The notes: generated by a model not told the origin, from the sequence alone. Positions 1 through 9,158 are shown, counted from the stretch's first letter. The stretch is 64,000 nt of DNA from Phaeocystidibacter marisrubri (GCF_008933165.1 NZ_WBVQ01000002.1:1015569-1079568), one strand, 5' to 3'. Translations and numbers: made by a program.

Positions 1-1
1 C

Positions 2-913
2 AAGCACCTCTGGAAGGTAGACGAAATGGCCCATTCAAAAGCCTTAGAGCTATTTGGAGAAGAATCAGAATATTCCAAAAAGTTTCACAACTACGCCAAT
101 GAGAAGTTAACCAATGTAGCAGATGCTCCTCTATCGGCCAAACTGCTTGCAGCTTACTACGAACGCAAACTAGACAGTTTACAGCAGCAACAGGCCCGCT
201 TGATTCAAAAACTTCAAACCGATGTCACTCAACAAAACAAGTTGGCGGATCAAATGGTGAAACAGTACGTGACCACCGTGGTAAAAAGGAATAGATACCG
301 TCTCAAGAAATACGGATTTACCACGACCTCTTCCATTACACTGTTAACCAAGAAAAGAGCATACGCGAGAGTGGACCCCGTAGATATCAAGGTGAAAGTA
401 AACCATGCGGAAAACATGCATCTCATACGTTCCTACATCGTATTGAACACACCTAAATCGATATTGAAACTCAATAACCTAGGCACTGGTGAATTCTCTA
501 GAACCATTACTGTAGATGCGTATTTCAACACTTCAACCCAAACTGGAAATCAACTGGTAACTATAGGTTTCACCGACAATACTCCGTGGTTGAATATCCA
601 ACCTATTGAGCTTCATAAAGAAGACCAACTTATCCACATTTCTCTTGAAAAAACAAGTGATTCAGAACTGTCTTCTATTTTAAGGAAGCTTGACCAAAAG
701 AAGGAAGAATTCAATAAGATTGAAGATGACATCAGGTATCATCTCACCATTCACGCCATGCATAGGGAACGTGAAAAACTCATCGCAGAGCAAACCCTAA
801 TCTGCAAATTATACTGTGCCATTCACGAAGTAGAGTTCAAGAGATACGACATGGATTGGATGGATCAAGTAGACACGTATACTCAAAGTGAACTGTATAT
901 CTCAAAACCCTAA
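2..913 (+). CDS. Unknown protein, 5'-truncated by window edge
   Basis: The reading frame is open from base 2, and the first ATG (base 26) is preceded by plausible coding sequence, so the real start probably lies outside the window. About 303 codons are visible. The N-terminal third is helical and rich in Gln, Lys and Leu (about residues 45-85, coiled-coil-like). It is followed by a Lys/Arg/Tyr-rich stretch and a beta-strand-like middle, then a second helical charged segment (about residues 210-260). I see no signal peptide in the visible part, no membrane segment and no catalytic motif. The family is not recognised. The gene ends 84 bases before the PfkB kinase gene on the same strand, with a promoter-like box in between, so they need not be cotranscribed. 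Confidence 0.6.
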   Translation, partial: KHLWKVDEMAHSKALELFGEESEYSKKFHNYANEKLTNVADAPLSAKLLAAYYERKLDSLQQQQARLIQKLQTDVTQQNKLADQMVKQYVTTVVKRNRYRLKKYGFTTTSSITLLTKKRAYARVDPVDIKVKVNHAENMHLIRSYIVLNTPKSILKLNNLGTGEFSRTITVDAYFNTSTQTGNQLVTIGFTDNTPWLNIQPIELHKEDQLIHISLEKTSDSELSSILRKLDQKKEEFNKIEDDIRYHLTIHAMHREREKLIAEQTLICKLYCAIHEVEFKRYDMDWMDQVDTYTQSELYISKP

Positions 914-940
914 CCCTCCCTTTTCAGCACTCCGTGGGGA

Positions 941-966
941 TTTGTAAACCACGCTCCCTATCTTTG
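941..966 (+). promoter_or_regulatory. Putative Bacteroidota-type promoter for the PfkB kinase
   Basis: A TATCTTTG box at 959-966 fits the TANNTTTG -7 consensus of Bacteroidota, and a TTTG occurs at 941-944. The spacing of 14 is short for a standard -33/-7 pair, so only the -7 box is well supported. The box lies 32 bases before the ATG at 998. Confidence 0.4.
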
Positions 967-997
967 CCGCCGGTTTCATCCTTTAAACGATTTGAAA

Positions 998-1918
998 ATG
1001 AGCTTACTCATTGTGGGCACCGTGGCCTTTGATGCCATTGAAACTCCATTCGGAAAGACAGATAAGATTCTAGGCGGCGCAGCTACTTACATCGGATTGA
1101 GCGCTAGTCGCTATCTCGACAAACAGAATTTGGTTTCTGTGGTGGGCGAAGACTTCCCTCAGGAACACATGGATTTGCTTTCCAATAGAGGTGTAGATCT
1201 AGGCGGACTTCAAATCAAGAAAGGTGAAAAGACCTTCTTTTGGAGCGGAAAATACCGCAACGATATGAACACTCGCGACACACTTGACACACAGTTGAAT
1301 GTGTTGGGAACCTTTGATCCTATCGTTCCAGAAAACTACAAGGACTGTAAATACCTCATGCTTGGAAACCTTATGCCAAGCATTCAGCAACGCGTTCTCG
1401 ACCAGCTCCCTAACCGTCCAAAGTTAATTGTACTCGACACCATGAACTTCTGGATGGACAACTTTTGGGACGACTTGATCGACGCTCTTAAAAACGTAGA
1501 TGTCCTCACCATTAACGACGAAGAAGCTCGTCAGCTTTCCGGCGAATACAGCCTTGTAAAAGCCGCAAAGAAGATCTTGGGCATGGGTCCTAAGAACGTG
1601 ATCATTAAGAAAGGTGAGCACGGAGCGCTTCTCTTCAACCATAAAGAAGTATTCTTTGCTCCTGCCCTTCCGTTGGAAGAAGTGTTTGATCCAACCGGAG
1701 CGGGCGACACTTTTGCAGGTGGCTTCATCGGCTACTTGGCAAAGACAGACGACATCAGTTTTGAGAACATAAAGCGCGCCATTATTCACGGTTCTGCCAT
1801 GGCTAGTTTCTGCGTAGAAAAGTTCGGTACAGAAAGACTTCAGGGTGTAGACGAAAACGAAGTAGAAGAGCGCTTGAATGCGTTCATCGACTTGGTTCAA
1901 GTTGAGATGGCCCTTTAA
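998..1918 (+). CDS. PfkB-family carbohydrate/nucleoside kinase
   Basis: This 306-residue cytoplasmic protein belongs to the ribokinase (PfkB) superfamily, which phosphorylates sugars or nucleosides with ATP. The N-terminus (LLIVGTVAFDAIETP) is the first Rossmann strand, and GGAATYIGLSASR (about residues 28-40) is the substrate-binding glycine region. The C-terminal signature DPTGAGDTFAGGF begins near residue 231, with catalytic Asp237 in GAGD. The length is normal for the family. I chose the ATG at 998; a TTG two codons upstream in frame would add only two residues. The substrate cannot be read from the sequence. LpxH follows 24 bases later on the same strand, so the two are probably cotranscribed. 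Confidence 0.85.
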   Translation: MSLLIVGTVAFDAIETPFGKTDKILGGAATYIGLSASRYLDKQNLVSVVGEDFPQEHMDLLSNRGVDLGGLQIKKGEKTFFWSGKYRNDMNTRDTLDTQLNVLGTFDPIVPENYKDCKYLMLGNLMPSIQQRVLDQLPNRPKLIVLDTMNFWMDNFWDDLIDALKNVDVLTINDEEARQLSGEYSLVKAAKKILGMGPKNVIIKKGEHGALLFNHKEVFFAPALPLEEVFDPTGAGDTFAGGFIGYLAKTDDISFENIKRAIIHGSAMASFCVEKFGTERLQGVDENEVEERLNAFIDLVQVEMAL

Positions 1919-1942
1919 TCAAATACTAGCGCTGCACCACGC

Positions 1943-2689
1943 ATGGGCGACCGCATTTACTTCATATCCGACCTCCACCTTGGTGCTCCCGATTACGAGA
2001 GCAGCAAAGTGCGCGAACTCCGTTTCGTCCGATGGTTGGATGAGATAAAAGCAGATGCAAAAATCCTCTATGTTGTCGGCGATTTATTCGACTTCTGGTT
2101 CGAATACAAGCACGCCGTTCCCAGAGGGTTTACGCGCGCCATTGGCAAACTGGCAGAGCTATCCGATATGGGAATTGAAATCCACTTGTTTACGGGCAAC
2201 CACGACATGTGGATTTTCGATTACCTCCCCAAAGAAATTGGAGCCACTCTGCACCGCGAACCCATCGAACGCGAATACAATGGCGTAAAATTCTACATTG
2301 GCCACGGCGACGGCTTAGGTCCGGGCGACCACGGTTACAAGTTCCTCAAGAAGGTTTTTGCCAATCGCTTTTTACAGTGGTGTTTTGCCCGCTTGCATCC
2401 CAATTTCGGCATCGGCTTGGCCGACTACTTCTCCAAGCGCAGCCGAGCTCAAACGGGAGGCGAGGATGCCGTTTTTAAGGGAGAAGAAAACGAGTGGTTA
2501 TACCAATACTGCCAAGAGGTTCTTGAAGATCGCCATTTCGACTACTTTGTATTTGGCCATCGTCACCTTCCCCTCGACCTCAAAGTAGGCGAGCATTCGC
2601 GCTACGTCAATTTGGGAGATTGGATACAATATTTCACCTATGGCGTATTTGACGGAAACACACTGGAACTTAAGAAGGACGGGGAGTAG
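1943..2689 (+). CDS. lpxH: UDP-2,3-diacylglucosamine diphosphatase (LpxH)
   Basis: This 248-residue metallophosphoesterase should cleave UDP-2,3-diacylglucosamine to lipid X and UMP, the fourth step of lipid A synthesis, at the inner face of the cytoplasmic membrane. The calcineurin-type metal ligands are visible in order: DLHLG (Asp10, His12), GDLFDFW (about residue 47), GNHD (about residue 85), GHGDG (about residue 120) and GHRHLP (about residue 205). The length matches LpxH (about 240 residues). The spacing of 24 bases from the upstream kinase gene suggests one transcript. A general LpxH-like phosphoesterase is the main alternative. The gene is followed by the tRNA-Asn promoter region. Confidence 0.85.
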   Translation: MGDRIYFISDLHLGAPDYESSKVRELRFVRWLDEIKADAKILYVVGDLFDFWFEYKHAVPRGFTRAIGKLAELSDMGIEIHLFTGNHDMWIFDYLPKEIGATLHREPIEREYNGVKFYIGHGDGLGPGDHGYKFLKKVFANRFLQWCFARLHPNFGIGLADYFSKRSRAQTGGEDAVFKGEENEWLYQYCQEVLEDRHFDYFVFGHRHLPLDLKVGEHSRYVNLGDWIQYFTYGVFDGNTLELKKDGE

Positions 2690-2723
2690 GCGAAATATTT
2701 TTTCCATTTTTCAATCAATAGTG

Positions 2724-2754
2724 TTGTACAAAACAATCCGCTGTTGTAATATTG
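2724..2754 (+). promoter_or_regulatory. Putative promoter of tRNA-Asn
   Basis: TTG at 2724-2726 is followed after 20 bases by TAATATTG at 2747-2754, close to the Bacteroidota TTG-N(17-20)-TANNTTTG arrangement with one mismatch. It lies about 44 bases before the tRNA. Confidence 0.4.
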
Positions 2755-2797
2755 CAGCCGCTTTGACAGGGAAACAACCTCAATAAGCTTAAAATAT

Positions 2798-2871
2798 TCC
2801 TCCTTAGCTCAGTTGGTTAGAGCATCTGACTGTTAATCAGAGGGTCCTTGGTTCGAGCCCAAGAGGAGGAG
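2798..2871 (+). tRNA. tRNA-Asn(GTT)
   Basis: A complete cloverleaf can be drawn. The 7-bp acceptor stem pairs TCCTCCT (2798-2804) with AGGAGGA (2864-2870). The D arm is GCTC...GAGC, the anticodon stem is TCTGA/TCAGA with loop CTGTTAA carrying anticodon GTT, and the T arm is CTTGG-TTCGAGC-CCAAG. CCA is not fully encoded (GCA follows). Variable loop and stem lengths are those of a class I tRNA. It is the only intact tRNA in the window. A degenerate relative lies at about 8612-8735, and the two bracket the pair of FG-GAP genes. Confidence 0.96.
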
Positions 2872-2878
2872 CAGAAAG

Positions 2879-2906
2879 AAACCCAGCACTACGCTGGGTT
2901 TTTTTA
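2879..2906 (+). terminator. Rho-independent terminator after tRNA-Asn
   Basis: A perfect 9-bp stem (AAACCCAGC / GCTGGGTTT) with loop ACTAC is followed by a run of seven T, eight bases after the tRNA end. Confidence 0.85.
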
Positions 2907-2927
2907 TGCCCGACGGTTTGGGCGAGA

Positions 2928-2973
2928 AGTTGAGCTTGCGAAATGCTGACCATGGCGTCTGTGAGGTTGAGCA
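2928..2973 (+). repeat. tRNA-flanking repeat, left copy
   Basis: The segment AGTTGAGCTTGCGAAATG and the following bases recur with a few changes at 8690-8735, next to a degenerate tRNA copy. The two copies bracket the FG-GAP gene pair and may mark an old insertion or duplication boundary. Confidence 0.6.
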
Positions 2974-3024
2974 GAGTATCATCCACTATGAAGCAGGTGC
3001 TGTGAGGAATACGAATTAGATTCC

Positions 3025-3032
3025 TATTTTTG
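3025..3032 (+). promoter_or_regulatory. Putative -7 box for the first FG-GAP protein
   Basis: TATTTTTG fits TANNTTTG exactly and lies 17 bases before the ATG at 3050. No convincing -33 element is visible. Confidence 0.4.
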
Positions 3033-3049
3033 GAGAAACTTCGCCTCTC

Positions 3050-6025
3050 ATGCTAAAATTCCTTGTTGGATTCTCACTCTTCATTTTGACATTCTATTCA
3101 GCGATGGCGCAATCGCGAACCTTTGCTAAGGTTCCAATTCCGGGTCAACCTCTTTCCAGATTTGATGCCCCAAAAATTGGTGGTTTTGGTTTTGGCGACT
3201 TTAATGGCGATGGTTATGACGATGCTGTAATTTCCGGCCAAGGTGTAGGTTATGGTCCAGAATACGAAACATCTATCTATCTCAATGATGGAAGAGGAAG
3301 CTTGTCTGAAGGACCTTATCAATGCTTACCCGATGCCTGGGGTCGTCCTCATTTTGCTTGGGATGTTGACAATGATGGAGACGTAGATTTGCTCGTTTGT
3401 AATTTGAAAAATGATGTTTCAGCAGAGTTATACCTAAACGATGGTACAGGCTTATTTGATTTAGATACTGCAGTTGTATTTCCAGTGCTTTTTGGAGCAA
3501 CTGTTTTTGTTGAAGATGTTAATTCAGATGGCGAAAAGGACATTTTAATAAGTGGAGCCCAAAACTCAAACGGAGGAAACTTAGTTTTTCACCTATATAC
3601 TGGAAGTGCTAATGGTTCTTTTGTTAGTCAGAACAACTCATTTGCTCCTGTCTACCGAGGGGCGATGGATGTTGGGGATTTCGATGCAGATGGAGATAAC
3701 GATCTTGTTGTAGTAGGAGAATCTAATGGTTTGCCATTGCTCAAGTTTTACTCAAACCAAGGTAACTTGAACTTCACTGAAATCACGCATTTTATGTGGC
3801 CAGCTAAATCGCCAAGTAATTATACCCCTCTGGAAAGGGCAGATGTGAAATTCGGAAATATTAATGGAGATTCTTATCTCGACTTGGCAGTGATTGGGAT
3901 AGATCATAATGGCGACTCTAGAACCTCAGTATACACGAATAACTTAGGCAGTTCTTTTACGGAAGTATCAATCCCGCAACTGGCAGACTTGGAGAGTGGA
4001 GAAATTTATTTGACTGAAGTGACTGGAGATACACTCAATGATATTGTCATTCGCGGTCAAATTGATTTTTGGAACAAGGAGGCCGCTGTGATAAAACAAA
4101 CGGCTTCGGGCTGGGTTCTGCTTCCAAATGTTGGCATTGATGTTTTAGAGAGTGGGACTTCTGCTATGCATGATATTGATAATGATGGCGATATGGACTT
4201 CTTCTCTGCTGGAGGTTACCGTACCCCTCATGTAATCACCAATACAAAGCAAATTACTCGGCAGTACATGAATGAGCAAGATGGGACCTTTTCTTTAGCT
4301 CTAGGAACACAGTTCAATTCCAAGTTTGCTTCTTATAAAGCCTTTGCCGACTTTAATAGTGATGGCTATCAGGATTTTATTCTGTCAAGACAGGTTCTTC
4401 CAAGTTCAAACTCGGTTTCCATATATCTTAATAATCAGAACAATACGTTTACTGAAACCCCAACAAGTATTTCACAGCCCGTTACGTATGTATGTGTAGC
4501 AGATTTTAACGGAGATGGATTTCAAGATTTGGTGGCTCCTTCTAGAACAGGGAATAACCGGCTAAGTGTATTTTTTGGAACCTCTAACCTAGGAGTTTAC
4601 TCCAGTCCTGTAGATTACGCATTGTACGACTATGAAGGTGGTTTGCATCTAGCAGATATAAATCAAGATGGTCACATGGATATTTGCTTTTTCGATAAAA
4701 TAGGGAGTAATAATCCATTTGAGTTGAAGTTTTTGATCAATAATGGTTCGGGAGTTTTTGCCTCTGCAACTACTGTAGATGCTCCAATTATAGATCGACT
4801 AAATGCAGCGGTTAAGTATGCAGATTTTGATGGGGACGGAGAGCTAGACGTTTTTGTAACGAGCAGGTTGCCCTATACTGGAGAAGCTCACCTTTATTTG
4901 CAGAATTCCTTCAGTTTTGCAGAGGATACAGCCTTTACCTTTCCTAGTGTTCCAGCCTCTGATGCCAGAACCGCTGTTGGTGATTTTGATGGAAATGGTT
5001 TGTTAGACGCTCTAATCATAGGTGATCTTAATGGAGGAACAGGAGGGGGAGTCAGTCACTTGCTCTTTCAGGATTCTATTGGGTATTATTCTGCTCATAC
5101 ATCATCTGGCCTACCCGTTTTAGAATGGGGTACTTTAGATACTGCAGATGTTGATTTGGATGGCGATTTAGACCTCCTATACCTAGGTTATCATGATCCT
5201 GATCGAACATATAGACATGACGTTTATATTAATGATGGAACAGGGACATTCAGTCCAGGCGAGTTTGTGGATATTCATATGGTCCAGAATAGCTGGTTCA
5301 TGGATACTGATAATGATGGTGACCAAGACATCGTTCAAGCAGGTTATGCTCCAGAAATAAGTGAAGAGATTGGAGCGGTAATCGAGAATAAGTCTTGTAG
5401 CGTGCAAAATTCAACTACTCAGCTTTCAGTTTGCGATCCATATGAATGGCCTATAACAGGTTGTACATATTCTTCTTCAGGAGTTTATTCCTACTCACAC
5501 TTTGATGGCTCAGGTTGTTATGTTACTCAATCTTTAGATTTAAATTTTGAAGGCGCTTCAGCCGATGTTCGTATTCAACCTGATACAGGTCTGTTCTCAA
5601 TTGGACAATACGAATCATATCAATGGTTTTCATGTGACAGCATTTTAATGCCACTACTTGGCGACACTGCTCAGTCGTTCATTCCATCAAAATCAGGTCA
5701 ATATGCATTGGTAGTAAGCAATGGATCTTGTTCCGATACATCGGAGTGCATCCAATTCAACTTTTTGAATGTTGATGAGTTTAGAAGAAACCAGATTAGT
5801 ATTGCTCCAAACCCTACCTCAGGATTGGTCTATATCCAGAACCTGCAGAGCACTTGTAGTTACCGTTTGTATGATTCGCGTGGTGTTTTATTACAGAAAG
5901 GTTTCGTTTCACGAGATTCTGACTCTATTCGGATTTCGTCGCAACACAGTGGAATCTATGTTCTATACTTGTCTGATGCTGAAAGGGGCCTCACAGAAGT
6001 GCACAGGGTAATCCTAACAAGATAG
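3050..6025 (+). CDS. Secreted FG-GAP/VCBS repeat protein with T9SS sorting domain
   Basis: This 991-residue protein starts with a signal peptide (about residues 1-20, ending AMAQ). It then carries many calcium-binding FG-GAP/VCBS-type repeats with DxDxDG cores, for example DFNGDGYDD, DVDNDGDVD, DFDADGDND, DINQDGHMD and DVDLDGDLD, which predict one or more integrin-like beta-propellers outside the cell. A Cys-containing region follows (about residues 785-900). The C-terminus is a type A T9SS sorting domain (ISIAPNPTSGLVYI, about residue 915, to the end RVILTR). It should cross the outer membrane by the T9SS and be surface-attached or released; the ligand is unknown. A paralogue follows 30 bases downstream, so the two look like an operon. 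Confidence 0.9.
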   Translation: MLKFLVGFSLFILTFYSAMAQSRTFAKVPIPGQPLSRFDAPKIGGFGFGDFNGDGYDDAVISGQGVGYGPEYETSIYLNDGRGSLSEGPYQCLPDAWGRPHFAWDVDNDGDVDLLVCNLKNDVSAELYLNDGTGLFDLDTAVVFPVLFGATVFVEDVNSDGEKDILISGAQNSNGGNLVFHLYTGSANGSFVSQNNSFAPVYRGAMDVGDFDADGDNDLVVVGESNGLPLLKFYSNQGNLNFTEITHFMWPAKSPSNYTPLERADVKFGNINGDSYLDLAVIGIDHNGDSRTSVYTNNLGSSFTEVSIPQLADLESGEIYLTEVTGDTLNDIVIRGQIDFWNKEAAVIKQTASGWVLLPNVGIDVLESGTSAMHDIDNDGDMDFFSAGGYRTPHVITNTKQITRQYMNEQDGTFSLALGTQFNSKFASYKAFADFNSDGYQDFILSRQVLPSSNSVSIYLNNQNNTFTETPTSISQPVTYVCVADFNGDGFQDLVAPSRTGNNRLSVFFGTSNLGVYSSPVDYALYDYEGGLHLADINQDGHMDICFFDKIGSNNPFELKFLINNGSGVFASATTVDAPIIDRLNAAVKYADFDGDGELDVFVTSRLPYTGEAHLYLQNSFSFAEDTAFTFPSVPASDARTAVGDFDGNGLLDALIIGDLNGGTGGGVSHLLFQDSIGYYSAHTSSGLPVLEWGTLDTADVDLDGDLDLLYLGYHDPDRTYRHDVYINDGTGTFSPGEFVDIHMVQNSWFMDTDNDGDQDIVQAGYAPEISEEIGAVIENKSCSVQNSTTQLSVCDPYEWPITGCTYSSSGVYSYSHFDGSGCYVTQSLDLNFEGASADVRIQPDTGLFSIGQYESYQWFSCDSILMPLLGDTAQSFIPSKSGQYALVVSNGSCSDTSECIQFNFLNVDEFRRNQISIAPNPTSGLVYIQNLQSTCSYRLYDSRGVLLQKGFVSRDSDSIRISSQHSGIYVLYLSDAERGLTEVHRVILTR

Positions 6026-6055
6026 TATCCGCTTTAAGTATCTAATCTCTCAATA

Positions 6056-8560
6056 ATGAAGAAGTTTTTATTTTTCCTACTAGCATCCTTGTTGAATTTA
6101 TCGACTTTTCAGTCGATCGCTCAAGGTGTTAATTTCGAACTCATGGGAAGCTTTGGCCCACATGAACAAGTCAAAGTTGAGTTGGATCAGTTGTACGACC
6201 CTATGTCAGATATTGGTGATGTAGATGGAGATGGTGACTTAGACATCATCATTGCAGGTGAAACGGGTTCCACGAGCAGAATTACCAAGATTTACTTGTA
6301 TAACGGTAGCGATAGTTACGATAGTCTGGCTGGAATAGGTATCATTGGAGTATTGCCACGAGCTCTACGTTTGATTGACTTGGATGGTGATTCAGATTTG
6401 GATGTTTTCATAGCTGGGATTACCTCCTCCAACCAAAGCGTTACAAGAATATACACTAACGATGGCACGGGGGGTTTTACTCAAATAAGTTCTTCTCAAT
6501 TACCTTCTGATATATGGTCTGCTGAATTCGGTGATCTCGATAATGATGGAGATGTTGATCTCGTTTTATCAACTTCTAGCTTCAACGTGGTAATCTTTGA
6601 CAATGATAGCAATGCTTCATTTTCGCTTAGGAGTGGATTAAGCTTACCGCAATTAAAGGCCGACGATATTGAGCTTGCTGATATTAATTATGACTCATTC
6701 ATAGATATTGTTTACGCAGGTAGCGTGCCTGGAGGGGCAGCAGGTCAGCTTCATGCTGTTTATAATGATTCCAATTCTGGATTTACAAGTTACCTTCTAA
6801 ATCAGGCTTCATTTTTACCAAATGGAGGCATCAAATGTGCTAATTACAATGGCGACAGTTTGATGGATATACTGTACGTTGGTGATGCGGTTTCGGGACT
6901 TTTACTTCTTCAAGACTCAACAGGAGTCTTTTCGTTAAAATCAAATATTTACCCACAAGGAGTGCTCAATCCAACAATTTACGCGTATGATCGTGATGGT
7001 GATGGAGATGAGGACATCTTAGTGTTAGGAGTTAACAGAAGCGGGGTTACTGTATATCATACATTCTATGATAACTATGGAGATGGCAGTTTTAGTCCTG
7101 TTAGTGGACACGGTTTAGATGCTCGGTTGCCAAATTTTACTCCAAGATATTTTAGTTCACAATTGGCAGATTTCAATGGTGATGGTGAGTTGGATATTCT
7201 CGGGGGTAGAGACCCAGGTGTTTGGGACTTGTACCATGGTCATAGTAATGGAAAATTCTACCATGCTTCCCTGTCGAGTTTTGGTAATATTACTGCTCAG
7301 AACCAAGCTGTGGCAGATTTCAATTCTGACGGCGCCTTGGATATTGTGGTGGTTAATTATGATTCGACCCGTGTATATTTTAATTCTGGAACAGGAACGT
7401 TTCCTACATCAAAAGGCCTAGATCATTTCTCTTATTATTGGGGAGATATTGCTACTGGAGACTTCGATAATGATGGCGATGAAGATATTGTATTTTCTGG
7501 TTCCTTTGATGTGACTAAGATATTCTGGAACAATGGTTCTGGAGATTTCTCTTCCGCACCTACACTTTTTACAGAAATGTTCCAACAAGCTAATATTGAA
7601 GTGTTTGATGTAGATAATGATGCTGATTTGGATATTCTAGTAACAGGTGCATCTAACAGTAGTTATGAGAATACGGCATTGTACATCAATAATGGATCTG
7701 GTCAATTTGTGGTAAAGCAGAACTCTGGTATTCCTCCAACTTGGGGTTCAACTTCTGCTCAGGGAGATATAGATCTTGATGGTGATATTGACTTGGTTCT
7801 CACAGGAAGTCCAGGGAGTAGCATTTATTTAAATGATGGACAGGGTGTTTTCACAACTGCACCGATGCCTTTTTCAACTAATTTCATTATGCCTTTTTGT
7901 GAGTTGGTTGATTTCAATGGAGATAGCTTGCCTGATATGTTTGCTAGTAGAGGTTCAACTCCAGATGCCACAATATTTGAGAATTTAGGTGATGGTTCAT
8001 TTGCCTATCGTACGCGATTTGGCTTGCTAACTCAGATGATTATTTGTGATGCTAATCATGATGGCTTTCCAGACATCTTGACCGGAGGGAAAGTTTATGT
8101 AAACGACGGGCCAGGTAATTTTACTTTTACACTTGAATCTAATACTGGTATTCGCACAGAGAACAGCTCTGGCGGGCTCGGTATTGCTGCCGATTTTGAT
8201 GGAGATACAGATGATGATATTTTTTATGCTTCAGCATATGGATATCAGGGTAATTTCTATTTACGCTACACTCAGCTATATAGAAATATGGCAGTTGGAC
8301 TATCTGTCGTAGAGAATACAAGCCGTCAACAAGGGATTAGTCCATATCCAAATCCTATGGTGAGTGATGCAACGGTTGATCTTCCAGAAGGGACATTTAG
8401 TGGTCAAATCATTGAAGTGTCAGGCCGCATTGTTCGTCAGATTAACAATGCTTCTGGTAATCTTGTAATAGAGCGTGAGGGTTTGAACATAGGTGCTTAT
8501 GTGTTAGTGCTTACAGGGGAAAACGGCGAAAGCTTTACAACTAAGTTTTTGGTGCAGTAA
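6056..8560 (+). CDS. Secreted FG-GAP/VCBS repeat protein with T9SS sorting domain (paralogue)
   Basis: This 834-residue protein has a signal peptide (about 1-22, ending IAQG) and a long array of FG-GAP/VCBS calcium-binding loops such as DVDGDGDLD, DLDNDGDVD, DFNGDGELD and DIDLDGDIDL. It ends in a short T9SS-type sorting domain containing ISPYPNPMVSDATV (about residue 760) and a final TKFLVQ. It resembles the upstream 991-residue protein in design but lacks that protein's Cys-containing insert. The 30-base gap suggests cotranscription, and a good terminator follows at 8572-8603. The likely location is the cell surface. No enzyme motif is visible, and adhesion or matrix binding is only an inference from the fold. 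Confidence 0.88.
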   Translation: MKKFLFFLLASLLNLSTFQSIAQGVNFELMGSFGPHEQVKVELDQLYDPMSDIGDVDGDGDLDIIIAGETGSTSRITKIYLYNGSDSYDSLAGIGIIGVLPRALRLIDLDGDSDLDVFIAGITSSNQSVTRIYTNDGTGGFTQISSSQLPSDIWSAEFGDLDNDGDVDLVLSTSSFNVVIFDNDSNASFSLRSGLSLPQLKADDIELADINYDSFIDIVYAGSVPGGAAGQLHAVYNDSNSGFTSYLLNQASFLPNGGIKCANYNGDSLMDILYVGDAVSGLLLLQDSTGVFSLKSNIYPQGVLNPTIYAYDRDGDGDEDILVLGVNRSGVTVYHTFYDNYGDGSFSPVSGHGLDARLPNFTPRYFSSQLADFNGDGELDILGGRDPGVWDLYHGHSNGKFYHASLSSFGNITAQNQAVADFNSDGALDIVVVNYDSTRVYFNSGTGTFPTSKGLDHFSYYWGDIATGDFDNDGDEDIVFSGSFDVTKIFWNNGSGDFSSAPTLFTEMFQQANIEVFDVDNDADLDILVTGASNSSYENTALYINNGSGQFVVKQNSGIPPTWGSTSAQGDIDLDGDIDLVLTGSPGSSIYLNDGQGVFTTAPMPFSTNFIMPFCELVDFNGDSLPDMFASRGSTPDATIFENLGDGSFAYRTRFGLLTQMIICDANHDGFPDILTGGKVYVNDGPGNFTFTLESNTGIRTENSSGGLGIAADFDGDTDDDIFYASAYGYQGNFYLRYTQLYRNMAVGLSVVENTSRQQGISPYPNPMVSDATVDLPEGTFSGQIIEVSGRIVRQINNASGNLVIEREGLNIGAYVLVLTGENGESFTTKFLVQ

Positions 8561-8571
8561 ACGGAACTCAT

Positions 8572-8606
8572 AAAAAGCCTGGTCATCACGACTGGGCTTT
8601 TTTCGT
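8572..8606 (+). terminator. Terminator after FG-GAP genes (first copy)
   Basis: AAAAAGCCTGGTC pairs, with two G-T wobbles, with GACTGGGCTTTTTT across loop ATCAC, followed by T residues. A near-identical copy lies at 8741-8775, 169 bases further on. Confidence 0.8.
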
Positions 8607-8611
8607 TTATA

Positions 8612-8735
8612 CTCTTAGCTCAGCTGGTTAGAGTCCCGCAGCCGACCGATTAATTAGAGTCCCGCACATGCGGGATTGGTTCGAGCCCAAGTTGAGCTTG
8701 CGAAATGTTGACCGCAGCGTCAGTAAGGAGGAGCA
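8612..8735 (+). pseudogene. Degenerate tRNA copy
   Basis: The D arm (TTAGCTCAGCTGGTTAGAG, about 8615-8633) and the T arm (TTGGTTCGAGCCCAAG, 8676-8691) match tRNA-Asn at 2798-2871. The anticodon arm is replaced by a GC-rich segment in which AGAGTCCCGCA occurs twice, and the acceptor stem is lost. Sequence like the tRNA 3' end (AGGAGGAGCA) reappears at 8726-8735, after the flanking repeat. It cannot fold as a functional tRNA. Confidence 0.65.
8690..8735 (+). repeat. tRNA-flanking repeat, right copy
   Basis: This copy of the 2928-2973 segment (shared core GTTGAGCTTGCGAAATG) lies just after the degenerate T arm. Confidence 0.6.
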
Positions 8736-8775
8736 AAAAGAAAGCCTGGTCATTACGACTGGGCTTTTTTCGTTT
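8736..8775 (+). terminator. Terminator (second copy)
   Basis: The hairpin AAAGCCTGGTC-ATTAC-GACTGGGCTTTTTT repeats the terminator at 8572-8606 with a single loop change. The two copies show a duplication with a period of 169 bases around the degenerate tRNA. Confidence 0.7.
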
Positions 8776-8840
8776 ATGTGCTCAGCTCGTTTCACGCAGT
8801 AGCGGGACAGGGGATAGAGTAGGTCGGCTAACAGATTGGT

Positions 8841-9158
8841 TTGAGATCTAAAACCACGCGAAGGGATTCGCGCGGTAGCGGGGGGGGTTACAGTGCTGAG
8901 GTCGATAAATATTTGCCTGATGCAAATGACAGAGTGGATATGACAGGTTACAATTATGAAAGCAAGCCGGGATACTTTAACTTTGACTATGGATGGTATG
9001 ACGATAGGGGTGCAGGGACTTGGTGGCATGCTAATCACATGGAACCTGGAATGAAAGTTTACACGAGTTCACTGAGGTATTATTCACGACCACTTCTAGA
9101 CTTCAATCGGCAAATATTTGGAGTGGCCATTTCTACTATGCCCAAGCCAGGGCCTTAA
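8841..9158 (+). pseudogene. Orphan C-terminal fragment, possible polymorphic-toxin tail
   Basis: An open frame begins at a TTG (8841), and the protein-like part starts at about 8890. It is rich in Tyr, Trp and Gly (GYNYESKPGYFNFDYG, TWWHANHMEPG) and ends at 9158. There is no signal peptide and no good start, so it looks like the 3' end of a larger gene whose front is gone. It is followed after 10 bases by a broken lipoprotein gene, the same order (toxin-like tail, then exported small protein) seen twice more downstream. I do not recognise the domain; calling it a toxin tail is an inference from context. Confidence 0.35.

Noticed and set aside
1424-1900. 158-codon minus-strand frame inside the PfkB kinase gene
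   Set aside because: Lies fully antisense to a gene with clear family motifs; a shadow frame.
8612-8735. Second functional tRNA
   Set aside because: No anticodon arm or acceptor stem can be formed; only D-arm and T-arm remnants are present.
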